Positions 45,853 to 55,562 of a stretch of 64,000 bases of DNA are shown here, in pieces; positions within the stretch are counted from its first letter, which is position 1; every line of letters starts with the position of its first letter. The stretch is from Achatina immaculata. Lineage: Eukaryota > Mollusca > Gastropoda > Stylommatophora > Achatinidae. The stretch is from contig CM019696.1 in NCBI GenBank assembly GCA_009760885.1, positions 42,578,221 through 42,642,220 on the forward strand, written 5' to 3'. The translations under genes were made by a program, and so were the position numbers. The notes under the pieces were generated by a model. The model ran no database searches, was not told the origin of the DNA, and saw nothing but the letters and a program-made list of their open reading frames with translations.

Positions 45853-46236
45853 TAGGCATGATGTAGTTCCTACCAGTTGTCTTGTAGACATGATGTAGTT
45901 CCTACCAGTTGTCTTGTAGGCATGATGTAGTTCCTACCAGTTGTCTTGTAGGCATGATGTAGTTCCTACCAGTTGTCTTGTAGGCATGATGTAGTTCCTA
46001 CCAGTTGTCTTGTAGGCATGATGTAGTTCCTACCAGTTGTCTTGTAGGCCTGATGTAGTTCCTACCAGTTGTCTTGTAGGCATGATGTAGTTCCTACCAG
46101 TTGTCTTGTAGGCATGATGTAGTTCCTACCAGTTGTCTTGTAGGCATGATGTAGTTCCTACCAGTTGTCTTGTAGGCATGGCGTAGTTCCTACCAGCTGT
46201 CTTGTAGACATGATGTAGTTCCTACCAGTTGTCTTA
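45853..46236. repeat. 32-bp minisatellite, 12 copies
   Basis: Unit GTAGGCATGATGTAGTTCCT, ACCAGTTGTCTT; most copies are identical. There are no spacers, so it is not a CRISPR array. Confidence 0.97.
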
Positions 46237-46405
46237 TGTCATCATTTCTTATCTTGTCCCTGCTAGTGATGTTTGCTGCTTTTCATAGCCATATCTTTTT
46301 ATATGTAGATATTTTATTTTGTTGTTTCTTGGTTAGTGCCTATGTTCAGTATTGGTAGCACAACACTGGTATAAATATGCTATTAATTAGTTGTCTCTTA
46401 GTTTT

Positions 46406-46748
46406 GGGTAGTATGTTAGGGTGAGAAAGCAGTGGGGATAGCTGGTATGTTAGGGTTGAGAAAGCAGTGGGGATAGCTGGTATGTTAGGGTGAGAAAGCA
46501 GTGGGGATAGCTGGTATGTTAGGGTAAGAAAGCAGTGGGGATAGCTGGTATGTTAGGGTGAGAAAGCAGTGGGGATAGCTGGTATGTTAGGGTGAGAAAG
46601 CAGTGGGGATAGCTGGTATGTTAGGGTGAGAAAGCAGTGGGGATAGCTGGTATGTTAGGGTGAGAAAGCAGTGGGGATAGCTGGTATGTTAGGGTGAGAA
46701 AGCAGTGGGGATAGCTGGTATGTTAGGGTGAGAAAGCAGTGGGGATAT
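46406..46748. repeat. 34-bp minisatellite, about 10 copies
   Basis: Unit GGTATGTTAGGGTGAGAAAG, CAGTGGGGATAGCT; one copy has an extra T. The contained TTAGGG is once per unit and not tandem. Confidence 0.97.
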
Positions 46749-46751
46749 CTA

Positions 46752-47035
46752 GTATGTAATGGCATTTGCTCTTTGTGTTCTAACATCAGTTCCTCTGTCA
46801 AGCTTCCCATCCTCTGTAAACATGCAGCCAAGATATTTGAATTCTTTAATTTGTTGGGTTTTGTTGCCTTCAATACAAATGTTCAATGGGCTTGAACTCT
46901 TGCTGACTTTCATGGCCTGTTTGGCAATGTTGATTTTCATGTCATAATGTTTACAATTATGATGGAGATTGTTCATATGATCTTCTAAGCTTTTTGGGTC
47001 ATTTTTCATTATGCAGTGGTCATCTGCAAACTAAT
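46752..47035 (-). mobile_element. LINE fragment, post-RT, unassigned family
   Basis: ORF 46749-47009 on - reads KNDPKSLEDHMNNLHHNCKH, MKINIAKQAMKVSKSS, IKEFKYLGCMFTEDGKLDRG and DVRTQRANAITY. This is the segment after the RT catalytic box (KTKxM..YLG..ITxDG). The family is not clearly one of those above. Confidence 0.7.
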
Positions 47036-47734
47036 GTTGATTTGTAACTTATTTGAATGGCTGTCTAATTTTTGGTCATATGACTTTCACTGATACACAC
47101 CAACACATCCAACAGTCCACACCGAGTGTGTGAAGCCAGAAGGGAGATTATTTCATGCAACGGAAATTGTGCACAAGAATATACCGCGACACTGGATCAA
47201 ACATGTCATCTAAGAATAGAATGGAAGGCATAGAACAGTGAGTTTCAGCAAATATATTGAAGAAATGGTTCATAAGACCAGACAGCGACTCTTAGTCATC
47301 AAGGCTATAACATATCTACAGTTAACACGGCAAACATTATTTATCCTTATGAAAACAATAGTTTTATCCAAAATAAATTATAGCCTTGGTTTGTTAACTC
47401 TATTAAACATACAAGTTGCCAAACTGGACCTGGTACAAAATGAGGCAATTAGATTCATCCTGGGTTGCACCAAAAATGCACCCATGGCTACAGTGAGATA
47501 CATCTTAGTCTACCAGATGTAAGAGCATGCCTAAAATGTTCACAAGTTAAGGAATACCTTAATTAAGATTATTAACAACAAAAACTGCCCACTCCATAAA
47601 TTTAAATATATTAGGAAAGGAAACAGATTAAAGAGAGGAAAATCATGGATGGCAAAAGTGGAAGATTCAATGTGGGCAATAACTGACCTGTAACACATCT
47701 TGACTGAACCTGATTGGATTCATTGCAACAATTT

Positions 47735-48466
47735 CCTCTTCTTACATCCTTCCTATGCCATTAAACATCACTCATCTGCCTTATCTCTGTGTTGTTCTTG
47801 AATTAAATCTACTTTATACCAAGTATTTTCTTTAGGCATTTGTTTTAAAAAAAGTCTAATTTATTGTCTATTTCTTTAGTTGTTTTCCAGCATGCATAAA
47901 TGAGGGTAGATATATTACATTTGAATTGAATATTCTTAGCTTGGTTTTTGTGCTTATAACTTTTGAGTGCCATATGTTCTCAAGATTCTTGAATGTCAGT
48001 GCTACTTTTCCAGTTCTAATTCTAATTTCCTTTCTGGTGTCACCATCCTGGTCTATGTAGCTGCTAAGGTATGGAAATTGGTTTACTTCTTCAACAGCTG
48101 TTCTTTCTACATACATTTTTCCTTCATGATTAATGGGAAGTTTCATTATTTTTGTTTTTTCCTTGTTAATCTCAAGTCCTATTTTACTAGCCAGTGAAGA
48201 CAGGTAATCTGTTTTTTTCTTGCATCAAATTCACATTGTCACTGATAAAAATTATGTCATCTGCAAAATCAAGATCTTCCAGTTGGGTCCCACATACCCA
48301 ATCTGTGCCCATTTTACTTGTGCAACATTTTTTTTTTCATTATGAAGTCTATTGCAATTCCAAAAAGCAAGGGGATAGTATACATCTTTGTTTCACTCCT
48401 GTTTCACTCTGGGACCATTCACTCATTCCTTATTCTGTGCTGAGTACACAAACATATCTGTTGTAT
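47735..48466 (-). mobile_element. LINE B10, late RT to 3' end
   Basis: On -, the end of the RT (LEDLDFADDIIFISD-like near 48290-48245), MKLPINHEGKMYVERTAVEE, YLSSYIDQDGDTRKE, KNLENIWHSKVISTKTKLRI and the 3' terminus at 47738-47770 are readable. Its 5' end at about 48466 joins about 75 bp of unknown sequence and then the GGACA satellite, all inside the same TSD in K. Confidence 0.82.
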
Positions 48467-48540
48467 GTTTCATCCCATGCTGATATGATGCTGTACCTCA
48501 ACACCTCCACTGGCTGCAGAGAACACCAGGCTGCAGTTAC

Positions 48541-49329
48541 AGGGAGACAAGACAAGACAAGACAAGACAAAACAAGACAAGACAAAACAAGGCAAGGCAG
48601 GACAGGACAGGACAGGACATTTAAGGATAAGACAAGACAAGTAAGGCAAGGCAGGACAGGGCAGGACAGGACAGGACATTTAAGGATAAGACAAGACAAG
48701 TAAGGCAAGGCAGGACAGGACAGGACAGGACATTTAAGGATAAGACAAGACAAGTAAGGCAAGGCAGGACAGGGCAGGACAGGACAGGACATTTAAGGAT
48801 AAGACAAGACAAGTAAGGCAAGGCAGGACAGGACAGGACAGGACATTTAAGGATAAGACAAGACAAGTAAGGCAAGGCAGGACAGGGCAGGGCAGGACAG
48901 GACATTTAAGGATAAGACAAGACAAGTAAGGCAAGGCAGGACAGGGCAGGGCAGGACAGGACATTTAAGGATAAGACAAGACAAGTAAGGCAAGGCAGGA
49001 CAGGGCAGGGCAGGACAGGACATTTAAGGATAAGACAAGACAAGTAAGGCAAGGCAGGACAGGACAGGGCAGGACAAGACAAGACAAGACAAGTAAGGCA
49101 AGGCAGTGCAGGGCAGGGCAGGACAGGGCAGGACAAGACAAGACAAGACAAGTAAGGCAAGGCAGTGCAGGGCAGGACAAGTCAGGGCAGGACAAGACAG
49201 GACAGGACAGGACAGGACAGGACAGGACAGGACAGGACAGGACAAGTCAGGGCAGGACAAGACAGGACAGGACAGGACAGGACAGGACAGGACAGGACAA
49301 GACAAGACTAGACAAGACAAGACAAGACT
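48541..49329. repeat. GACAA/GGACA satellite with 54-59-bp higher-order units
   Basis: Basic 5-bp words GACAA, GGACA and GGCAA. From about 48620 to 49060 a higher-order unit of 54 or 59 bp recurs about eight times, marked by CATTTAAGGATAAGACAAGA. From 49060 the array is simpler. All long - strand frames here (SCPALPCLTCL repeats) are artefacts. Confidence 0.97.
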
Positions 49330-49567
49330 GATGTTGACAATTTTGGATTTAGATTTAGATGCAAAATTTAACTAAAGTAAACATCGCACTGACCAGAGAA
49401 TGCTGAAACTGGACTGCAGGAACAACACAAGAAGAAATAAATGCATTAATTAAAAAAAATATTTTTTCAAGTCCTGAAGACATCATTGTCTACATGGATG
49501 GGTCGGTATGCAGAGGAACAAAAAATGGAGGGCTTTGCAGCATACTTCATGGAAATAAAAAACAATC

Positions 49568-49750
49568 AAGCCTATGGCTGGAGCATACAGCAACATATGC
49601 CCAAGCTTATGGCTGGAGCATACAACAACATATGCCCAAGCTTATGGCTGGAGCATACAACAACATATGCCCAAGCTTATGGCTGGAGCATACAACAACA
49701 TATGCCCAAGCTTATGGCTGGAGCATACAACAACATATGCCCAAGCTTGT
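49568..49750. repeat. 35-bp tandem repeat, 5 copies, inside LINE K RNase H
   Basis: Unit TATGGCTGGAGCATACAACA, ACATATGCCCAAGCT. As 35 is not a multiple of 3, each copy shifts the frame, yet all three + frames are open through the array (the translations rotate WLEHTTTYAQAYGWSIQQHM). Confidence 0.96.
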
Positions 49751-51017
49751 AGATGGAAACTGAAGCCATCGTACAAGCCTTGAAATGGCTGATGACCCAA
49801 TAAAACACAAGAGATTACAATCATCATGGATTCTCAAAGCCTATTAAGAGAGATAGAACTCATTGCCTAAAGAAATGAGTGGTTAAACATAATCTCCAAA
49901 TTGCAAATCCAAAACATCACATGGATATATTGTCCAGGGCATTCCAGAGTTGATGGCAATGAAAAAATTGATCAACTTGCAGCAAGGGCTAAACCACCAG
50001 GAGACATCAAAATGAACAAACAAAACATATATAAATCCTTCAGGCAGCAGATGAAGAATCTGCCCAGAAAATCTTCTTCAAAAGTACACACTATGTACTC
50101 CTCAGTGCCTTCAACGTGATCAGAGGAAGGGGAAGCAACTCCCAGCTATGCACTAGAGCAAGAGCAATTCACAACCAACACTGCATTAGAGTTATATCAG
50201 CAGAAACACTAAAAGACACCCTGATCTTGAACACTTTGGGGATGTCGTGAGTGTGATGAAGCAGCTACCTGAGACCAGCAGTCAAGCTAAGTCATATACA
50301 GTTCCTTCTTCTTTTTCTTCTTGTTTTTCTTCTATCTGTGCCATTAATGCTCATTGCAGCAGATAAAGTTCACCTCCATTCCACTCTATTCCTATTCTTC
50401 TCTCTCCAACTGGTGAGACCAATTTCTTTTATATCCTCTTCTATGGTGTCTTTCCAACTCTGTCTTGGTCTACCCCTTGGTCTTGTTTCCCTCATCTCTT
50501 GTACATGCATCATTTTTGTTTGTCTGTTCTCTTCCATTCTTTCTACATGCCCCAGCCAGCGTAGTCTGTTCAGTTTCAAGAAATTTATAGTTCACTGGAA
50601 TTTAAATAAACTGTTCAGTTCAGTGTTCTTTCTAGCTCTCCATTCTCCACTGTTGCTATCCTTTGTAGAGCTAAAGATTCTTATTGTTGTTCATCTTTCT
50701 TTGTTGTACTCCATGTTTCTGATCCATACATGATGGCTGGTCTTATTATAGTTTTGTAGATTGTTATTGTGGTGTTTTGTGACAGTATTTTGGATTTAAC
50801 AGGTGCTGCAAGGCAAAGTATATTTTATTCCCTATCTGTACTCTGCTTTTAATTTCCTCGCTTAATATTTTGTTTCTGTTGAAGGTTGTGCCTAGATATT
50901 TGTATGTTTTTGCTTCCCTAATGATCATATCTCCAACATTTGAATATACAGGTATTGATGACTTCTCATATAGTTTCCCCACCAGGTCGGTGTTGCCAGC
51001 ATATCCTAGTATTTTAG

Positions 51018-51206
51018 TAACACAATAATTTGTGTATGAGTATATAACTATACACTGAGCCATTGCAGTAAAGCTGCAATACCAAAATGAATAAACTAGG
51101 AAAAAAGTGGTTACAGCTTTATTACTTAATGAGTACACAGTTGTTGAGTAACAACTGTGTACTTGTTAAGTAATAAATCTGTTCCTACTTTTTTCCTAGT
51201 TTATAC
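51018..51206. mobile_element. 189-bp hairpin insertion with 15-bp TSD
   Basis: The direct repeat ATCCTAGTATTTTAG lies at 51003-51017 and 51207-51221; the intact copy H3 has this sequence once (58397-58411), so the 189 bases between are an insertion. It contains two nearly self-complementary arms of 55 bp, 51091-51145 and 51150-51204 (about 6 mismatches), with a loop of a few bases. In the left part a second small palindrome ATTGCAG..CTGCAAT lies at 51062-51080. No coding capacity and no poly-A or microsatellite tail. Confidence 0.85.
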
Positions 51207-51280
51207 ATCCTAGTATTTTAGCTTGTTCTTCTGTATGGAGATAAAGTATCACCTTGTTTTAAGCCAGTTCTTATATAGAA

Positions 51281-51620
51281 AATACTCAGTATAAAGTGGA
51301 ACAAATTCAAGAACAACACAGAGATAAGACACATGTACAAACAACAACCAGTCTCATGGGTGATCAGAAAAAGAAGATGGACATATGTTGGTCACATGAT
51401 GAGAAGAAACAGTCAGAGAATCACAAAACAAGCTATCAAGTGGAACACAACAGGCCAAAGAAAAAGAGGTTGACCACATGAAACTCTAAAGAGGACATTG
51501 TTAAGAGAGGACAGTTTAGTTTGATGAGATTGAAAATCTCACCGAAAACAGGAAAACTTTGTGAACTACCATGTGAGCCCTATGTGATGTTTGATGGCAT
51601 GGGAAGGATGTAAGATGTAA
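51281..51620 (+). mobile_element. LINE B11, 3' end, in H1
   Basis: Reads ILSIKWNKFKNNTEIRHMYK-like, WTYVGHMMRRNSQRITKQAI and KRG.P.ETLKRTLL, ending in TGTGATGTTTGATGGC and a GTAAG tail. ATAGAA at 51275-51280 and 51621-51626 is a possible short TSD. Confidence 0.85.
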
Positions 51621-52130
51621 ATAGAAGGGTTCTGACATTCTTCCTTTATATATTACCATATTTTGTACATCCTTCATGCATATTCTGGTCAAATTGATTA
51701 ATCTATTAGGTGTCTCAAATTCTTTCATAATTTTCCATAAGCTGCTCCTATCTATGCTGTCATAAGCTTTCTTAAAGTCAATGAATATATTATGTACTTT
51801 TCCATATTCCTAGTAGACACTTTGATGTAGATAAAATATTTGATCTACAGTTGGTCTGTTCTTCCTAAAACCTGCTTGATAGTCTCCCAGTATGTTCTCA
51901 CTGTATAGTTTTAATCTATTTAAGAGTGTAATAGACAGTATTTTGTAGCTTGTTTGTAGTAAGGATATTCCTCTATAGTTTTCACACTTGCTCTTATTGC
52001 CTTGCCTTTTTTTAATGCTAGGACAGTAATGATTCTCTCCACTGACTAGGTTTTTCTTGTCTTCCTCCATATTTGTTGTATAAATGCACAAATCTGTTCT
52101 TTTAGATTTAGACCTCCTTCCTTAATCAAT

Positions 52131-52434
52131 TCTGCAGCAGTTCCACCTTAAGCCGTTGCTAAGAAACATGGTGCCGTAGATGACAGCCTGGTCCTCCAGG
52201 TTGGATACTTGAGCTGGGGGGGGGGGGGGGAGATTTCTGCTGTAGTTTAAGGTTTTTATTTGATTACATTCATTTATCTGAACTAATGTGAGAATGTAAT
52301 TAAGGTTATTTCATGTGGTTACATAAATCGGAACGTGCAGTGTATAGACAAGAAAGGGTTTATTAATTGTTTATTTCTTGTTTTTTCATACATATTGCGT
52401 TCAATAACAAATTCTGAACGTCTGTGATTGTATG
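52131..52434. other. Unassigned sequence with a poly-G run
   Basis: A poly-G run of about 14 lies at 52217-52230. The part 52135-52215 is less AT-rich than its surroundings and has an unusual look (GCCGTTGCTAAG, CCTGGTCCTCCAGG), maybe a further repeat, but I cannot name it. CCTGGTCCTCCAGG contains a short inverted repeat. Confidence 0.4.
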
Positions 52435-52514
52435 GAAGCTGTATGTTTCAGGACAGAATGGTAGATGGGCCTGCATGCCCAATTCTTAGCCCTTTGAAAA
52501 TAAAAATCATTCAT
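52435..52514 (+). mobile_element. LINE D2, 3' end
   Basis: It matches the terminus of D1 (GGACAGAATGGTAGATGGGC, CTGCATGCCCAATTCTTAGC, CCTTTGAAAATAAA) with a tail changed to ATTCATAG. Confidence 0.85.
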
Positions 52515-52917
52515 AGTCCATTCGTTCAAACTACTCTCTTATATTCATAATAGATCAGGATGAGATCCAATATCTGATTGTGCTCAATCACTGCTGTGCT
52601 ACTTTTGTTCTCTTTCTCTGTTTGACTTGGTCATTATCTCTAAGATCAGCTTTTACTATTTCAACTTCTGCTGTATGCAGTATTTCTCTTTCCTTTTACA
52701 TCAGTTTTATACTTTGTAATAATTTGTGTTTGAAATAACATTTATTATAGCAATTCATGTATCTAATAATATTTATTGCATAAGTATTATTTGTCATAAT
52801 AAAAATATTTTGTAATAATAATTATTATAAATAATAATAATTAAAATAAGTGATTATAAAAAAAATTAATATCTTTCACATTAAATATCACTCATAAACA
52901 GGAAGTCAATAATTTTA
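52515..52917. other. Very AT-rich intron
   Basis: No gene. 52735-52880 is almost pure A/T with TAATAATTATT-type words. Confidence 0.5.
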
Positions 52918-53068
52918 TATGTGATGTGATGTGTCTGTTTGTGGTTACTAATATCAACACATATATTGTGATGTGTCTGTTTGTGGTTACTAATATCAAC
53001 ACATATATTGTGATGTGTCTGTTTGTGGTTACTAATATCAACACATATATTGTGATGTGTTTGTTTAC
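52918..53068. repeat. 42-bp tandem repeat, about 3.5 copies
   Basis: Unit TGTGATGTGTCTGTTTGTGG, TTACTAATATCAACACATAT, AT. A diverged trace occurs at 55098-55136. Confidence 0.93.
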
Positions 53069-53091
53069 AGTGAATATTTTCATGTGAAGAA

Positions 53092-53560
53092 CACACTTCC
53101 AGCAGCTTTAGGGTACAAAAAGGAGTACAGCAGGGATATGTACACCAACGTCATTTATTTTAGCAGTAGATTGGTTAATGAAGGAGGCAACATCAGATAA
53201 ATACAGAGGATTACAACTGACACAGTGCTGGAGGACCTTGACTTTGCTGACAAAATATGTCTACTGTCAGAGCAGGCACAAAGATATGCAAGATAAAATA
53301 AACAAGCTAACTCAGAATGCAACATAGGATTAAAGATCAATGTAGGAAAAACAAAGTTAATGAAGCAAAATGTGAACAACAGAAATGTACTCAGAGTAGA
53401 TAGCAAGTTAGTGGAGGAGGTCGACGAATTTGTATATCGTGGCAGTAGAGTATTAGAAGATGGGAACAGCACAGAGGACTTCAAAAGACTTACTAGAACA
53501 AACCAGGTTTTTGCAATGCTGCAGACGATATGGAAATCTAAAAAAAAATAAGCACGAAAA
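53092..53560 (+). mobile_element. LINE F5, RT fragment
   Basis: SSSFRVQKGVQQGYVHQR-like, LEDLDFADKICLLS (FADK for FADD near 53242), INVGKTKLMKQNVNNRNVLR, VDSKLVEEVDEFVYRGSRVL and QTIWKSKKK. It lacks both ends and meets D3 at about 53561. Confidence 0.83.
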
Positions 53561-53561
53561 T

Positions 53562-54700
53562 CAAATTCTTTCCTTTTATTTGATAGGTTATTTATGGCTT
53601 TCCAAATTGATTTACTATCTGATTTATTCTCTACTAGATTCCTAAAGTAATATTTTTTTCCTGAATGTATAAACCTGTCTTATTAAATATTGAACTTTGT
53701 TTTGAGTGAAAAGTAGGTACTGAAGTACTTGATTTTGTGCACCTGATTGTATTCTCTCATGGCATGTAATATTTCAGGTGTTATCCAAAGTGATTTCATC
53801 TAGTGTTTCACTCTCACCTCTTTCATGGGGACAGGTTTGTCTAATATATCTCTGAAGATCTTTAGCCAATATTCTGTTGCTTCATCATGGTCAGTTAGTT
53901 ATACACATGTGTAAGTGAAGATGCTTGCAAATCATTACGGAATAATTCAAGGTTAAATTTTTGGAAACTTCTAAATTTCATATTGGTGTGATAATATTTT
54001 GGAAGTTTATACCCCTTTCTCGTCCATGTACAGAAAACTGGATAATGATCACTCAACAAAGTATGAGGGATGTTACATTCAATGATGTTTTCTGGGTAGG
54101 CTACATATATATGATCTAATAATGTGGATGATGCCTCTTTTACTCTTGTAGCTTTGGTGACAATTTGGGAAAAATTGTAAGATAATATAATATTGCTCCA
54201 AGTTGGATTTGATTGTGTTAGATCTATGTTGAAATCTCCAAGAATGATAATATCATTGAACTTCAAGCTTGAAACCTCATCCATCAAAGTCATGAAGTGA
54301 TCATACCACAGGGATGATGCTTTGGATTACGGTACAAAAGTCCAGTAACTAATGGACTCTGGTTTGGCAATTTAACTTCCACCCAAATACAGTCTACCTC
54401 TGATGATTTGAAGTCTTCTCTACGACTAAACTGGATAGCTGTGGAGACATACATTACTAGACCTGTTTCTAGTTTTCTAGTTGGGTCATACTGAATCAGG
54501 TTAAAACCGTTAATTCTAATATCTTCATCAGTTATGTTCCTATTTAAACAGCTTTCAAAGAACCCAAAAATGTGGAAATGTTGATTTAATATGTGTGTTG
54601 CTTCAGGAATTTTACCTAATAGGTTGTATACATTCAGACAGCTAGTTCAAAGTCCTTCTTTATGTGGCCATTTTTCAGTAAATGAGGTCATTTTGTATTA
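53562..54700 (-). mobile_element. LINE D3, leader and endonuclease to linker
   Basis: On -, ORF 53895-54293 reads DIIILGDFNIDLTQSNPTWS, LDHIYVAYPENIIECNIPHT, LLSDHYPVFCTWTRKGYKLP and FRSFQKFNLELFRNDLQASS. Upstream, at 54690-54300, earlier endonuclease sequence is present with stops; downstream, to 53562, it aligns with D1 17760-18040. It carries the part missing from the 5' end of D1, so together they outline the family. Confidence 0.85.
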
Positions 54701-55367
54701 CTGTCTACTGTTATTGGTTTGAAAATATTTCCTTATATTACACCTACTACTAGCTACTGCACACATGCACACTCTGTATGTTAAACTTTCAACTGGCACA
54801 CAATTCACCACCTGAAATAATTAGAGACTGAGAGACAAACACACCTAGCTATTAACAATTAAACATTCAAATATGAGAATTCGCTAACAGATAAAATAAT
54901 TAAGCATACATTTCTCACACACCAACAGATACAACTCACAAACTAGATAAAGAAGAAAGAAAAAGAGGGGCAAAAAAAATAAGATGCAATAATAAAATGC
55001 AAACAAAATCTAAATGAGTTTAAGAACAAAGATATCAGCCACTATGTCCTAAAAGTGCATATAAAGAGAGGGAGGGAGAGAGAATATTGTCAACATTTAT
55101 ATCTAATGTGATGTGTTTGTTTATGGTTAATATTATACTGGAAAACAAATTTTCACAAAAGTCATGTCCTTATAAAATGACTCCATTATTTTAGGGTGTT
55201 GAACATGAATATGACAGTCATAATGCAAAGTTGGCTATGTTTATAAGAAATTTGCAATAGTCACTTACCATTTAGAGTACCACATTAGAGCTTAAAATGT
55301 TGAAAGTCCACAATTGTATATTTGATGTTTCTTTTCCTGCCACTTCTACAACAGCTCATGAAAATAT
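54701..55367. other. AT-rich intron, possibly D3 leader in part
   Basis: The first bases may still belong to the D3 leader. (GA)-rich words at 55063-55084. No gene or RNA recognised. Confidence 0.4.
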
Positions 55368-55562
55368 ATGTTATACACTATGTTCTATAGCAGATTAAAG
55401 TGTTCATTATCCACTAGATTCTATAGCAGATTAAAATGTATATTATCCATTAGATTCTATAGTGGATTAAACTGTATGTTATCCACTAGATTCCATAGCA
55501 AATGAAAATGTGTTATCTACTAGATTCAATGGCAGATTAAAATGTGTTATGCACTAGATTCA
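55368..55562. repeat. 36-bp minisatellite, first part
   Basis: Units of TTCTATAGCAGATTAAAATG plus TATGTTATCCACTAGA. The array is resumed at 58449, 59338 and 60067 after three insertions. Confidence 0.9.

Larger units (their letters stand above)
47150..50290 (+). mobile_element. LINE K, RT end and RNase H, split by B10 and a satellite
   Basis: The left piece has the post-RT part KYIEEMVHKTRQRLLVIKAI and LDLVQNEAIRFILGCTKNAP (47400-47490), to PDWIHCNNF at about 47734. The right piece from 49344 continues with TTQEEINALIKK and an RNase H: VYMDGSV (49491-49511), a damaged middle, MDSQSLLREIE near 49830, and ITWIYCPGHSRVDGNEKIDQ LA near 49916-49980 (WIYCPGHSRVDGN). The 7-mer ACAATTT at 47728-47734 and 49337-49343 frames the inserted block. 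A 35-bp tandem repeat disturbs the RNase H. Degenerate and dead; RNase H LINE of unfixed clade. Confidence 0.75.
50301..52130 (-). mobile_element. LINE H1, with hairpin and B11 inside
   Basis: On -: RT start NYRGISLLQTSYKILSITLL and YQAGFRKNRPTVDQIFYLHQ (ORF 51810-52091), FIDFKKAYDSIDRS-like near 51790-51740, then after B11 TGLKQGDTLS near 51260, the hairpin, then DLVGKLYEKSS, TYKYLGTTFN and the end KLNRLRWLGHVERMEENRQT, RGRPRQSWKDTIEEDIKEIG (ORF 50370-50579). A (GAA)-rich end lies at 50301-50330. The pieces join correctly when the two insertions are left out. Shifts and stops; inactive. Confidence 0.85.

Noticed and set aside
45853..46748. Regular direct repeats of 32 and 34 bp, considered as CRISPR
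   Set aside because: Units are head to tail without spacers, in a eukaryotic intron.
46406..46748. TTAGGG words, considered as telomere-like sequence
   Set aside because: Only one TTAGGG per 34-bp unit; a minisatellite.
48430..49375. Many overlapping open frames rich in Cys, Pro and Leu (-) or Gly, Gln, Arg and Asp (+)
   Set aside because: They are products of the GACAA/GGACA array, which lacks stops in several frames; no gene signals.
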